Below are positions 53,831 to 63,859 of a stretch of 64,000 nucleotides of DNA, piece by piece (position 1 is the first letter of the stretch; each line of letters starts with the position of its first letter). The DNA is taken from the NCBI RefSeq assembly GCF_036227565.1, contig NZ_CP109460.1, forward strand, positions 3,782,001 through 3,846,000. The letters run 5' to 3'. The position numbers and the translations under genes are program-made. Source of the DNA: Streptomyces sp. NBC_01454 (GTDB lineage Bacteria > Actinomycetota > Actinomycetes > Streptomycetales > Streptomycetaceae). The notes beneath the pieces were generated by a model. That model did no database searches, was not told where the DNA came from, and saw only the letters and a list, made by a program, of their open reading frames with translations.

Positions 53831-54420
53831 ACGGCCCCGGCACGGGCCCCGTCCCCGACGGCACCGCCCCGCACGGCCCCGTGGAGGAACGGCTGCGACA
53901 GGCCCTGGCGGCCCGTGCCGAGAGCATCGGCATCCGGGACCTGCGGCCCGCCGCACCGCCCGGGCCGCACCTGCGCCGCGGCCGGCTGTCCGTCCTGCGG
54001 CGGCCCTGGCTGCGCCGGTTCGGCCTGCCGCTGGCCGCCGCGGCCGCGGCCGCCGCCATCGCGGTGGGCCTCCTGGTGACCGCCCCCGACGGCCCGCCGG
54101 ACCGGCCGCTGCCCGCCCGGCCGCCGAGCCCCGTGAGCCCCGCGCCCTCCACCGGCTCCGACCGGCCGTCGGCTCCGGAGCCCTCCCCGACCAGGCCGCC
54201 GGCCACCCCCCACCACAGCACCGGCCCCTCCGGCGCACCCCCCGGCACCGCACGGCCGCACCGTCCGGGCACCGCCACGGCCGGGGCGACCGCACAGCCG
54301 GGCGACGGCAGCACCGGTACCCCCGGGCCGCCCTCCACACCCCCGCCGGCCACTCCCACCCCGGAGGGCACCAGTACCGCGGGACACCCTGCCTCTCCCT
54401 CAACTCAGGCCGTACATTGA
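53827..54420 (+). CDS. Single-pass membrane protein, possible anti-sigma factor
   Basis: The 197-residue product has a cytoplasmic N-terminal segment with VEERLRQALAARAESIGIRDLRPAAPPGP, one membrane helix (FGLPLAAAAAAAAIAVGLLVTA) and a long Pro/Ser/Thr-rich extracytoplasmic tail. The coupled position after an ECF sigma gene suggests regulation of it. No zinc (HxxxCxxC) motif is present, so it is not a classical ZAS anti-sigma factor. Confidence 0.75.
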   Translation: MNGPGTGPVPDGTAPHGPVEERLRQALAARAESIGIRDLRPAAPPGPHLRRGRLSVLRRPWLRRFGLPLAAAAAAAAIAVGLLVTAPDGPPDRPLPARPPSPVSPAPSTGSDRPSAPEPSPTRPPATPHHSTGPSGAPPGTARPHRPGTATAGATAQPGDGSTGTPGPPSTPPPATPTPEGTSTAGHPASPSTQAVH

Positions 54421-54580
54421 GTGATTGATGCATACTCCATCGATCCGGCCACCACCCCCCGCACCAGGACCACGACAGCCCGCGGCCACCCGGCACCGGC
54501 CTGCGTTAGCCGCGCGTTAGCGGATCGCCAGCACCCACGTCGAAGGTCGTGTTCACGCCACCGTCCCGGGGGAGCTCCCT

Positions 54581-55186
54581 ATGCCGTTCACCGCCACCAC
54601 CAGCCGGGCCGTCACCGCGGGTCTCCTCGTCGCCGCCGCGCTGGCACTGGCCACGGCCTGCCACGGCTACGACGACCGGGCCGACGGCCCCGTCACCGCC
54701 GTCTCACCGGCCCCCGAACACCCCTCCACGGGAGACGGCCGGATTCCGCCCCCCGCCCCCGGCCGACCGCCGGCCTGCACCCCCGAGATGCTCAAGTTCC
54801 ACGCCGGCGCGATGCCGCGACGGAACCACCGGATGCTGCTGACCGTCACCAACATCTCCGACCGGACCTGCGACTTCGCCGCCCAGCGCTACCCCCTGCT
54901 GCGGTTCGGCGACGGCCGGCGGCCCGCCCTCCCGGTGATCGCCGGCAGCCGTCCGTTCTTCCCGGTCGCCCTGAAGCCCGACGCCACCGCCTACGCCATG
55001 GTCGTCACCCGCAACGGCGGAGGGGGCGGCCCGGGGCACCACCGGATCTCCCAGTTCGGCGTCGCGCTGGCCGCCCGCACCGCCCCCGTCCAGGTCGGCC
55101 TGGACGGCGCCCCGGTCCGGGTCGACCCGCGCACCGCCACCGTCACGTACTGGCAGCCGAGCCGGGCGGCCGCCCGTCAGTGGTGA
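54581..55186 (+). CDS. DUF4232-type lipoprotein
   Basis: The 201-residue lipoprotein has lipobox LALATAC (Cys 27). The mature domain has CTPEMLKFHAGAMPRRNHRMLLTVTNISDRTCDFAAQRYPLLRFGD, the DUF4232-type immunoglobulin-like pattern with a conserved disulfide (C...TNxSxxxC). It is extracytoplasmic. It follows the sigma/anti-sigma-like pair after 160 bases of spacer and could belong to its regulon. Strong GGGGGAG before the ATG. Confidence 0.82.
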   Translation: MPFTATTSRAVTAGLLVAAALALATACHGYDDRADGPVTAVSPAPEHPSTGDGRIPPPAPGRPPACTPEMLKFHAGAMPRRNHRMLLTVTNISDRTCDFAAQRYPLLRFGDGRRPALPVIAGSRPFFPVALKPDATAYAMVVTRNGGGGGPGHHRISQFGVALAARTAPVQVGLDGAPVRVDPRTATVTYWQPSRAAARQW

Positions 55187-55369
55187 CCCAGGGGTGCGCG
55201 GCGCGGGCCGGGGAGCCGCCCACCGGGCGGCGCGGTAGGCCGTTCGGGTCGCTTCCGGCCATATCCTCCGGGTCGCCGCTCCCCAATGATCCAAATTTGC
55301 CACCAATGATCCTTTTGCACTGCTGCGGCATGGCTGCGCCCGGTGCCGCTCGCCCGGTAGGCTTTCCGT

Positions 55370-55666
55370 GTGATCTTCAAGCGCATCGGAAACGGCCGGC
55401 CGTACCCGGACCACGGCCGGGAGAGCACCCGCCAGTGGGCGGACGTCGCCCCGCGCCCGGTACGCCTCGACCAGTTGGTGACGACCAAGCAGCAGCTCGA
55501 TCTCGAGACGCTGCTCGCCGAGGACTCGACGTTCTACGGCGACCTCTTCGCGCATGTCGTGAAGTGGGAGGGCGACCTCTATCTGGAGGACGGGCTGCAC
55601 CGCGCGGTGCGCGCGGCCCTGCAGCAGCGCCAGGTGCTGCACGCCCGCGTGCTCGAGCTCGGCTGA
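55370..55666 (+). CDS. Conserved actinobacterial VapB-like protein
   Basis: The 98-residue product (VIFKRIGNGRPYPDHGRESTRQWADVAPRPVRLDQLVTTKQQLDLETLLAEDSTFYGDLFAHVVKWEGDLYLEDGLHRAVRAALQQRQVLHARVLEL) is a conserved actinobacterial protein, often annotated as VapB-family antitoxin because of the C-terminal DGLHRAVRAALQ segment. No toxin gene is adjacent, so a toxin-antitoxin role is doubtful. GTG start. Confidence 0.85.
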   Translation: MIFKRIGNGRPYPDHGRESTRQWADVAPRPVRLDQLVTTKQQLDLETLLAEDSTFYGDLFAHVVKWEGDLYLEDGLHRAVRAALQQRQVLHARVLELG

Positions 55667-55822
55667 CCCGCCGCACCCCGCCGCCCAACAGGCCGGAAAT
55701 CCCCCCTTACCGCCCGGCGGCACCCAAGTCACCCTGTCCGTATTGACCCTTTTGGGTTGGGTCTCGCGCCACGCGTTGATCATCTAGTAGGCACGGACGG
55801 CCACCCGCACTACGCTGCGCCC

Positions 55823-56470
55823 ATGAGCATGCTGACGCCCCCGGGCATGGGCGGGAAGTACCGCATCACGGGCGACAGGTATCCGCGGATGCGCCGCCCC
55901 CGCCACCGCCGACGGATCGTCCTCACCCTCGCCGCCACGGCCTGCGCCCTCGGCCTGGCCGCCTGGGGTTCCCTGCAGCTCATCGACGTGTTCGGCGGCC
56001 GGTCCAACACCGCCCACGCCGCCCCGGGTGAGCGGCACTGCGCCGAGAGCGCCAAGGCCGGGACGGCACAGGCCCACAACGCCGCCCGCAAACTGCCCGC
56101 GCCCGGCACCCTGACCGTCAATGTCTTCAACGCCACCCCGCGCTCCGGGCTCGCCAAGCGCACCGCGGACGAGCTCGAGAAGCGCGGCTTCAAGATCGGC
56201 AAGGTGGGCAACGCCCCCGCCGCCTACGACAAGAAGGTCAAGGGCACCGGGATACTGCTCGGCCCCGCGGCCGCGCTCCAGGGCCCGATGAAGGTGCTCT
56301 CCACCCAGCTCGCCGGCGCGCAGCAGAAGACCGACACCCGCAAGGGCGCCGACCTCGACCTGATCATCGGTGACACCTTCAAGAACCTCACCGCCCAGCA
56401 GGACGCCGCGAAGTCCCTGGCCCTGCTGACCCATCCGTCCCCGGCCCCCTCGGACGACGCCAAGTGCTGA
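55823..56470 (+). CDS. Membrane-anchored LytR C-terminal domain protein
   Basis: The 215-residue protein has a basic N terminus (YPRMRRPRHRRR), one membrane anchor (IVLTLAATACALGLAAWGSLQLI), and an extracytoplasmic LytR_C domain (LTVNVFNATPRSGLAKRTADELEKRGFKIGKVGNAPAAYDKKVKGTGILLGPAA). LytR_C domains accompany cell-wall polymer ligases. The start is ATG 55823. It is followed by a perfect terminator. Confidence 0.87.
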   Translation: MSMLTPPGMGGKYRITGDRYPRMRRPRHRRRIVLTLAATACALGLAAWGSLQLIDVFGGRSNTAHAAPGERHCAESAKAGTAQAHNAARKLPAPGTLTVNVFNATPRSGLAKRTADELEKRGFKIGKVGNAPAAYDKKVKGTGILLGPAAALQGPMKVLSTQLAGAQQKTDTRKGADLDLIIGDTFKNLTAQQDAAKSLALLTHPSPAPSDDAKC

Positions 56471-56481
56471 CCGCACACGGA

Positions 56482-56513
56482 CGGGCCCCGCACCACGCGT
56501 GGTGCGGGGCCCG
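56482..56513. terminator. Bidirectional terminator between LytR_C and upp genes
   Basis: CGGGCCCCGCACCACG followed directly by its reverse complement forms a 32-base perfect palindrome between the convergent genes. Confidence 0.85.
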
Positions 56514-56546
56514 GACAGTTAATCGGGTGAGCAGGGCGCGGTGGGC

Positions 56547-57182
56547 TCAGCCGGCCGTGCCGTACATGCGGTCGCCCGCGTCGCCCAGGCCCGGCACGAT
56601 GTAACGGGCCTCGTTGAGCCGCTCGTCGACCGCCGCGGTGACCACCGTCACCGGCGTACCGGCCAGCTCCTTCTCCATGACCGCCACGCCCTCCGGCGCG
56701 GCCAGCAGGCAGATCGCGGTGACATCGTCCGCACCGCGCTTGATCAGCTCACGGATCGCCGCGACCAGCGTGCCGCCGGTGGCGAGCATCGGGTCGACGA
56801 CGTACACCTGACGGCCCGAGAGATCATCGGGCATCCGCGTGGCGTAGGTGTGCGCCTCGTACGTCTCCTCGTTGCGGACCATGCCCATGAAGCCGACCTC
56901 GGCGGTGGGCAGCAGCCGGACCATGCCCTCCAGCATGCCCAGACCGGCCCGCAGGATCGGTACGACCAGGGGGCGCGGGTGCGACATCCGCACACCGGTG
57001 GTCGCCGTCACCGGGGTCTCGATGTCGACCCGCTCGGTGCGCACATCACGGGTGGCCTCGTAGGCGAGCAGGGTGACCAGCTCATCGGCGAGCCGCCGGA
57101 AAGTCGGGGAGTCGGTGCGCTTGTCGCGCAGCGTGGTGAGTTTGTGCGCCACCAGCGGGTGGTCGACGACGTGGATCCGCAT
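56547..57182 (-). CDS. upp: Uracil phosphoribosyltransferase
   Basis: Upp salvages uracil to UMP with PRPP. The 211-residue protein has [60 protein letters not shown] loop [11 protein letters not shown], and uracil-binding [16 protein letters not shown]. The length fits the family. It lies close to tadA as in other Streptomyces. Confidence 0.97.
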   Translation of the reverse strand: MRIHVVDHPLVAHKLTTLRDKRTDSPTFRRLADELVTLLAYEATRDVRTERVDIETPVTATTGVRMSHPRPLVVPILRAGLGMLEGMVRLLPTAEVGFMGMVRNEETYEAHTYATRMPDDLSGRQVYVVDPMLATGGTLVAAIRELIKRGADDVTAICLLAAPEGVAVMEKELAGTPVTVVTAAVDERLNEARYIVPGLGDAGDRMYGTAG

Positions 57183-57291
57183 GACATCGACAGTAACCGA
57201 GCCGGAAGGCCCCGGCGCCCGCCGTGCGGTGCCCGGCCGACCGGCGCAACCGCGGCACATTGCGGGCATCAAACCACCGAAAGGAGGGAAA

Positions 57292-57576
57292 GTGGGCACG
57301 TACGCCCGATCGGCTGTCCTGTCAGAGGGCGAGGATTCCGCCCGAGGTGGTGTGCGTGTGCTCGACCGCAATCGGACCGACGACTCGAACGACACCGTCC
57401 CCGGCGGTCAGGACCTGGCCCCGGACGACGGGACGGAAGCGGCGCGCCGACGGCGCCGTGCCCAATTTCTGCGGGAACTGCACGAGGCCAAGGAGCTGCG
57501 CGACCGCGTCCAGCCGCGCCGCGCACGGGCCGAACGCATGCGTCAGGCCGTGCGGATGCGTACATTCCGCTGGTAG
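57292..57576 (+). CDS. Small Arg-rich conserved protein
   Basis: The 94-residue product starts at GTG 57292 behind an ideal AAGGAGGG site. It has a polar N-terminal half ([23 protein letters not shown]) and a basic helical half ([45 protein letters not shown]). It is divergent from upp. I know similar small proteins at this locus in streptomycetes, function unknown. Confidence 0.75.
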   Translation: MGTYARSAVLSEGEDSARGGVRVLDRNRTDDSNDTVPGGQDLAPDDGTEAARRRRRAQFLRELHEAKELRDRVQPRRARAERMRQAVRMRTFRW

Positions 57577-57766
57577 CGGAACACCCCCGCGCACCCGTCT
57601 GCGCTGCGGCACGTGAGCGACATCTCTCACAACCTCCGCACGACGCAGCACCGAAGACCCCGCGCGGCGGCGTTGTTTCTGCCACGATTCCGAAAGGGGC
57701 GGGACCAACGGCGTGCAGCGCCGCCCCGCCCGGCCCGGCACGCCTATGACCAGTGGGAGAGTCACG

Positions 57767-58911
<1,145 letters not shown>

Positions 58912-58989
58912 GCGCGCCCCGGTTCCCCCTCGGCCGCGTCCCGGAATCCGATTTCGGCGCACGGCCACCCGTGGGCTAAGCTCTCTCTC

Positions 58990-59076
58990 GGTAGCGTGTC
59001 CGAGCGGCCGAAGGAGCGCGCCTCGAAAGCGCGTGAGGGGGCAACTCCTCCGTGGGTTCAAATCCCACCGCTACCG
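58990..59076 (+). tRNA. tRNA-Ser (anticodon CGA)
   Basis: Acceptor GGTAGCG (58990-58996) pairs with CGCTACC (59069-59075), discriminator G. The anticodon loop CTCGAAA gives CGA; a long variable arm (TGAGGGGGCAACTCCTC region) and T-loop GTTCAAATC follow. CCA is not encoded. Confidence 0.97.
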
Positions 59077-59085
59077 CTCAAGGCG

Positions 59086-59114
59086 AAGGCCCCGATCCTC
59101 AGGATCGGGGCCTT
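59086..59114 (+). terminator. Terminator after tRNA-Ser(CGA)
   Basis: AAGGCCCCGATCCT (59086-59099) and AGGATCGGGGCCTT (59101-59114) form a 12-14 base stem followed by TGT, 9 bases after the tRNA. Confidence 0.85.
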
Positions 59115-59182
59115 TGTCATGCCCGGGAGCCGGCCGCCCCGGGCCGCCGGGCGGTTGCCGCGGCGGCCGGGGCGGACCCGCC

Positions 59183-59644
59183 CTAGGCGTTGCGGCGGTT
59201 GCGGCCCGCGCGGCGGAAGAAGCGCACGATCAGCCAGATCACCAGGATCACGACGACGAGGAAGAGGACGAAGAGCACGACCAGGAAGATGCCGAGCTTC
59301 TTGAAGAAGCCGCCCTTCTTCTTGGCCTTCGACTTCCACTTCGACTTCTTGACCTTGAAGGCCGAGGTGAGCTGCGCGGAGTGCCGGTGGGCGGTGGCGG
59401 ACCGCGCGGGGGCGGCCGCGGGCCGTACCGAGGCGCCGTGGCCGTGGCTCGGGGCGCTCGCGGTGGTCACCACCCGTGCGGTGTCGGGCGCGCCGCGGCC
59501 GGCCGCCGTTGCCGGGGCGACGGCCGCCGCCAGCAGGCCGGCCAGCAGCGCCAGCACGACGGCCGGCCGCCGCAGCAGCGTGCGCGGGTGGGCGGGCCGG
59601 GCGTGCGCGCGGGACGAATCGGGCCGGGACGGTGCGGAGTTCAT
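59183..59644 (-). CDS. Hypothetical membrane protein, Lys-rich
   Basis: The 153-residue product has a signal-like N terminus (LLRRPAVVLALLAGLLAAAVAPATA). An Ala/His/Pro-rich middle and a strongly basic segment (FKVKKSKWKSKAKKKGGFFKK) stand directly before a hydrophobic helix (LGIFLVVLFVLFLVVVILVIWLIVRFF). An ATG two codons upstream (59650) is equally possible. Function unknown. Confidence 0.7.
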   Translation of the reverse strand: MNSAPSRPDSSRAHARPAHPRTLLRRPAVVLALLAGLLAAAVAPATAAGRGAPDTARVVTTASAPSHGHGASVRPAAAPARSATAHRHSAQLTSAFKVKKSKWKSKAKKKGGFFKKLGIFLVVLFVLFLVVVILVIWLIVRFFRRAGRNRRNA

Positions 59645-59677
59645 GGACATGGTGTGGTTCCCCCTGGGGTCGATCGT

Positions 59678-60457
59678 TCAGCCATTATGGGCGGCGGCGG
59701 GCACTCCGGCCGAGGTCTCGACCTCCAGCAGGGAGGCGCTGTGCCGCTCCGCCTCGAAGGCCGCGTGGCCGCCGCGCAGCCCGAACAGCCGCTTGGTGAC
59801 CGCAATGTAGAGCACCGCGAGGATGTTGATCACCAGCGTGGCGATCTTGAGCCAGCTGACCTTCTCGGTCAGCTCATAGATCTCCAGTGGCAGGAAGGCC
59901 GCCGTGGCGACCACCGTCAGATACTCCGCCCACCGCTTGGCACGCCACAGACCGACGCCCTCGACGATCTCCACGAGGGCGTAGACCAGCAGCAGCACGG
60001 CCACCAGCACCAAAGTGGAGTGCCGGTAGCCGAAGGTCTTCTGGATGGTGCCGACGACCGGCGAGTGGTCCAGGTCGTAGTGGAAGTGGCGGGCCACCGG
60101 GCGGAGCACGGCGATGTACTCGTCGAAGAACTGGCGGACCGCGTCCTTGCGGTTGCTGAACTGCCATACGCCGACCGCGGCCAGCACGATGAACACCCCG
60201 CGCACCGCCCGCTCGACCGCCAGGAAGCGCAGGATGAACAGATCGCGCAGCACCTTGCCGCGCGGAACCAGCGGGGCGTCGGCGGCCGGGCCGGAGCCGT
60301 GCGGGTCGCCGAGGACGAAGTCGCCGCAGCGCAGACAGCGCCAGGCCTCGCCGAGGGCGGTGGCGGCGTGCAGCCTCTCCCGGAGGTGCTCCTCGTGCGG
60401 GAGGTAGGTGATGTGCCCGCGGCGTGCGCAGGTACGCCGGTCCCAGTCGATCTTCAT
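59678..60457 (-). CDS. DUF2127 membrane protein
   Basis: The 259-residue protein starts MKIDWDRRTCARRGHITYLP. It has a small N-terminal segment with paired Cys (CARRGH...CLRCGDF) that could bind zinc. A DUF2127 domain follows with four hydrophobic helices (VFIVLAAVGVW, LVLVAVLLLVYALVEIVEGVGLWRAKRWAEYLTVVATAAFLPLEIYEL, IATLVINILAVLYIAVTKRLF). Function unknown. The start is well placed by family length. Confidence 0.85.
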   Translation of the reverse strand: MKIDWDRRTCARRGHITYLPHEEHLRERLHAATALGEAWRCLRCGDFVLGDPHGSGPAADAPLVPRGKVLRDLFILRFLAVERAVRGVFIVLAAVGVWQFSNRKDAVRQFFDEYIAVLRPVARHFHYDLDHSPVVGTIQKTFGYRHSTLVLVAVLLLVYALVEIVEGVGLWRAKRWAEYLTVVATAAFLPLEIYELTEKVSWLKIATLVINILAVLYIAVTKRLFGLRGGHAAFEAERHSASLLEVETSAGVPAAAHNG

Positions 60458-61171
60458 CGTTGGAGCCCGTGTTCCTTTCTGGTCCCACGCGGCCCCACGC
60501 CGCGGCGCGGCGCGCTGCCGCGCTCCGTTGTGTCGCGTACATGATGCATCGCGGGCCCGTCCGGACACGTGAGGCGGAGCACCCGGGACATCCGAGTCGT
60601 ACGGAGTGCAGGACGCGGCGGCGCTTCCTCTTGGTTGCGCTCGTGGGGGATCGGTGCGTCACACCGGCCACGGGCGCCCGGTACGGCACGCGGCCGCCGG
60701 CCGCCGACGGCGCACGACAAAGCCCCGCCTCGGGGCCGTGTCCAGGCCCCCGGTGATCTCCGGGGGCGGCGCCGAGGCGGGGCTTGGGTCGAGCGGGGGG
60801 AGCGGCGTCGACAGACGGCCGCTCCCCCCGATGCGGACGAACCCCCAAGTCCGCGCCGCCGTCCGGGGACGGTCGGCGTGGACCCCGCAGTGAGGTCCGG
60901 TCCCGGGCCCCCTGGATTCCTGCCAGATCCAGCGGACCACGCTGCCCATGGTGCCGCCGGGAACCGCCTCAACAGGCAGGCGAAGGGCCCCCTTTGGTGG
61001 GCCTTTGGTCCATAAAATCCGGATCAGTGGCAGATGCCGGATCGTGCGACCGGTCCGGTGCCCGCCCCGCGGGCCCGGCTCCCTGGATCGAACACGTGTG
61101 GTTACACTCGCCCGACTGCAGAAGGGAACTGCAGACACTGCCGTAGGGGACTGCGTAGGGGAGTCGGGCTG
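60458..61171. other. Intergenic region with a large stem-loop
   Basis: No gene is supported in 714 bases. At 60720-60785 AAGCCCCGCCTCGG and CCGAGGCGGGGCTT enclose a second hairpin (GGCCCCCGG / CCGGGGGC near 60746-60767), making a nested stem typical of a terminator or structured RNA. Closer to the next gene, CTGCAG-N7-CTGCAG (about 61118-61137) is a small repeat, and TAAAAT near 61014 is an isolated A/T-rich box. Confidence 0.5.
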
Positions 61172-61336
61172 ATGGCGCAGGCCAAGAAGATCGTGCTGTA
61201 CCTGCTGATCGTCTTCGTGCTGTACACGATCATCACCTCCCCCAAGCGGGCCGCCGACCTGGTCCAGATAGGCTTCGAGGGCATCTCGTCCGCCGCTCAG
61301 GGTGTGGGCCAGTTCATGACCCAGCTGGTCAGCTAG
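61172..61336 (+). CDS. Small single-pass membrane protein, 54 residues
   Basis: The product MAQAKKIVLYLLIVFVLYTI continues ITSPKRAADLVQIGFEGISSAAQGVGQFMTQLVS. There is one N-terminal membrane helix and a short amphipathic tail. The ATG has AGGGGAG upstream. Conserved actinobacterial proteins of this shape are common near this locus; function unknown. Confidence 0.75.
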   Translation: MAQAKKIVLYLLIVFVLYTIITSPKRAADLVQIGFEGISSAAQGVGQFMTQLVS

Positions 61337-61448
61337 GCCGCGTCCGGCCGGCGGCGCCGAAGCCGCCCGGCGACCCGCCCCGCGATCGGCCGGCACCCGG
61401 CCCGGCCGTACCGGTCCGGCCGCACCCCGCCCGCCCTCGGAGGCCCCT

Positions 61449-61742
61449 GTGATCCGCCACCTGGTCCTGTTCAAGCTCAATGACGGTGTCTCCCGCGACG
61501 AGGAACGCGTGCAGGCCGGCGTCCGTGCGTTCGCGGCGCTGGAGGGCGAGATTCCGGAGCTGACGTTCTGGGAGTACGCCTGGAACATCACCGACCGCCC
61601 GATCGCCCACGACTTCGCGATCAATTCGGCCGTGGCCGACAAGGACGCCCTCCAGCGCTACCTGGAGCATCCGGCCCATCAGGCAGCCGCCGCACAGTGG
61701 CGTGAATTCGCCACCTGGGTGATCGCCGACTACGAATTCTGA
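61449..61742 (+). CDS. Dabb family (stress-responsive alpha/beta barrel) protein
   Basis: The 97-residue dimeric ferredoxin-like protein (VIRHLVLFKLNDGVSRDEERVQAGVRAFAALEGEIPELTFWEYAWNITDRPIAHDFAINSAVADKDALQRYLEHPAHQAAAAQWREFATWVIADYEF) shows the full Dabb pattern. GTG start with CGGAGG upstream. Role unknown; related proteins respond to stress. Confidence 0.9.
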   Translation: MIRHLVLFKLNDGVSRDEERVQAGVRAFAALEGEIPELTFWEYAWNITDRPIAHDFAINSAVADKDALQRYLEHPAHQAAAAQWREFATWVIADYEF

Positions 61743-61965
61743 GCCGCGGCACCCCCGCTTCCGGCACCGCCGAGCCCCTCGCCCCTCACGGGCGGGGGGC
61801 TTCGCCGTACCCCCGGGCGCCCACCGCCGCCCACCGGCCCCCCGGATGCCCCGCACCCACCCCAACTCTCAGTTCAACACGGCGTTATGGGGTGCTTGCA
61901 CACAGTGCACATGTCTTGTGATGCTATGACCGCTTTTGCCGGATACATGCACTGTGAAGGGTGGC

Positions 61966-62775
61966 GTGACCGTGACGGCCCGTACTGCGCCCAAGGCTCC
62001 ATCCCGCGAGAGCCGAAGCGCGGACACGCGGGCACTCACACAGGTGCTGTTCGCCGAGCTGACGGACCTCGACCCCGGCACCCCGGAGCACACCCGGGTC
62101 CGCGCCGCGCTGATCGAGGCCAATCTTCCGCTGGTCCGCTATGCCGCGGCCCGCTTCCGCAGCCGCAACGAACCCATGGAAGACGTCATCCAGGTCGGCA
62201 CCATCGGCCTGATCAACGCGATCGACCGCTTCGATCCGGACCGGGGCGTCCAGTTCCCCACCTTCGCGATGCCCACCGTCGTCGGCGAGATCAAACGCTA
62301 CTTTCGAGACAATGTCCGCACGGTCCATGTGCCGCGCCGCCTCCACGAACTGTGGGTGCAGGTCAACGGCGCGACCGAGGACCTGACGGTGCTGCACGGC
62401 CGCTCCCCCACCACCGCCGAGATCGCCGAGCGCCTCAAGATCGGCGAGGACGAGGTGCTGGCCTGCCTGGAGGCCGGCCGCTCGTATCACGCCACCTCGC
62501 TGGAGGCCGCCCAGGAAGGCGACGGCCTGCCCGGACTGCTCGACCGCCTCGGCTACGAGGACCCGGAGCTGGCCGGGGTCGAGCACCGCGACCTCGTACG
62601 GCACCTCCTCGTCCAGCTTCCCGAGCGCGAGCAGCGGATCCTCCTGCTGCGTTACTACAGCAATCTGACGCAGTCCCAGATCAGTGCGGAGCTGGGGGTG
62701 TCGCAGATGCATGTCTCACGGCTACTGTCGCGGAGCTTCGCCCGGCTGCGATCCGCAAACAGGATCGACGCCTAA
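61966..62775 (+). CDS. sigF: RNA polymerase sigma factor of the SigB/SigF subfamily
   Basis: This 269-residue sigma factor has region 2 ([68 protein letters not shown]) and region 3 ([25 protein letters not shown]). Region 4 is [48 protein letters not shown]. The start is taken as the GTG at 61966. By position next to a second paralogue and near tadA/upp it corresponds to SCO4035-type SigF (sporulation); the name is by synteny from memory. Confidence 0.85.
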   Translation: MTVTARTAPKAPSRESRSADTRALTQVLFAELTDLDPGTPEHTRVRAALIEANLPLVRYAAARFRSRNEPMEDVIQVGTIGLINAIDRFDPDRGVQFPTFAMPTVVGEIKRYFRDNVRTVHVPRRLHELWVQVNGATEDLTVLHGRSPTTAEIAERLKIGEDEVLACLEAGRSYHATSLEAAQEGDGLPGLLDRLGYEDPELAGVEHRDLVRHLLVQLPEREQRILLLRYYSNLTQSQISAELGVSQMHVSRLLSRSFARLRSANRIDA

Positions 62776-62973
62776 CCGGGACGGGCGACCCGTCCCGCAC
62801 AGCCTGCGCAGATATGTCGACATGGCGCTACAGCGTGTTGCCGACATGTGACATTCTGCAGGAACCGCGTTTGCCGTAGCGCTGCCTCCGGTATTCAGGT
62901 GGAGGTATCCCTCCCCGGTCCACCCCGGCCCGGGGACGCCGCAGCGACCCGTCCGCGACCTCAAGGGGGTGGC

Positions 62974-63810
62974 ATGTCCGTAGAACTGGGCAGCTCAAAG
63001 GTGCTTTCCGTGATTCCCGCGCCCGCACCGCACGTGCATGACGACGACGCCATCAACACCCGCACGCTCTCCCGCTCCCTGTTCCTGCGGCTCGCCTCGC
63101 TCGACAAGGACTGCGCGGAGCGCACCTACGTCCGCGACACGCTCATCGAGCTGAACCTCCCGCTCGTGCGTTACGCGGCCGCCCGCTTCCGCAGCCGCAA
63201 TGAGCCGATGGAGGACATCGTCCAGGTCGGCACGATCGGCCTGATCAAGGCGATCGACCGTTTCGACTGCGAACGCGGCGTGGAATTCCCGACGTTCGCG
63301 ATGCCGACGGTGGTCGGTGAGATCAAGCGGTTCTTCCGTGACACCTCGTGGTCCGTGCGGGTCCCGCGCCGGCTCCAGGAGCTGCGCCTGGCCCTCACCA
63401 AGGCCAGCGACGAGCTCTCCCAGAAGCTGGACCGCTCCCCGACCGTCCCCGAACTCGCCCTGTGCCTGGGAGTGTCGGAGGAGGACGTGGTCGACGGCCT
63501 GGCCGTCGGCAATGCCTACACCGCCTCCTCGCTCGACTCCCCCTCCCCCGAGGACGACGGCGGCGAGGGCTCCCTCGCGGACCGCCTCGGCTACGAGGAC
63601 AGCGCGCTGGAGGGCGTGGAGTACCGCGAGTCCCTCAAGCCCCTGCTGGCCAAACTCCCGGCCCGCGAGCGCCAGATCATCATGCTGCGCTTCTTCGCCA
63701 ACATGACGCAGTCCCAGATCGGCGAGGAGGTCGGCATCTCCCAGATGCATGTCTCCCGGCTGCTGACCCGCACCCTGGCGCAGCTGCGCGAGGGCCTGAT
63801 CTCCGACTGA
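62974..63810 (+). CDS. sigN: RNA polymerase sigma factor SigN-type
   Basis: The 278-residue paralogue of the preceding sigma factor begins MSVELGSSKVLSVIPAPAPH. Region 2 is nearly identical to its neighbour ([72 protein letters not shown]) and region 4 is [44 protein letters not shown]. The ATG at 62974 has AAGGGGGT upstream. Synteny with SCO4034 suggests SigN (aerial hyphae/stress). A terminator follows. Confidence 0.87.
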   Translation: MSVELGSSKVLSVIPAPAPHVHDDDAINTRTLSRSLFLRLASLDKDCAERTYVRDTLIELNLPLVRYAAARFRSRNEPMEDIVQVGTIGLIKAIDRFDCERGVEFPTFAMPTVVGEIKRFFRDTSWSVRVPRRLQELRLALTKASDELSQKLDRSPTVPELALCLGVSEEDVVDGLAVGNAYTASSLDSPSPEDDGGEGSLADRLGYEDSALEGVEYRESLKPLLAKLPARERQIIMLRFFANMTQSQIGEEVGISQMHVSRLLTRTLAQLREGLISD

Positions 63811-63816
63811 GGAACG

Positions 63817-63859
63817 GTCCGCCGAGGGGCCGTACGGCGCTCCGTGCCGCTCGGCGGAC
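63817..63859 (+). terminator. Terminator after sigN
   Basis: GTCCGCCGAG (63817-63826) and CTCGGCGGAC (63850-63859) pair, with an inner GGCCGTACGGC-type hairpin, starting 7 bases after the sigN stop. The last 140 bases of the window show no gene. Confidence 0.7.

Noticed and set aside
55370..55666. VapBC toxin-antitoxin module
   Set aside because: Only the VapB-like protein is present, with no PIN-domain toxin gene next to it, and the protein is broadly conserved in Actinobacteria.
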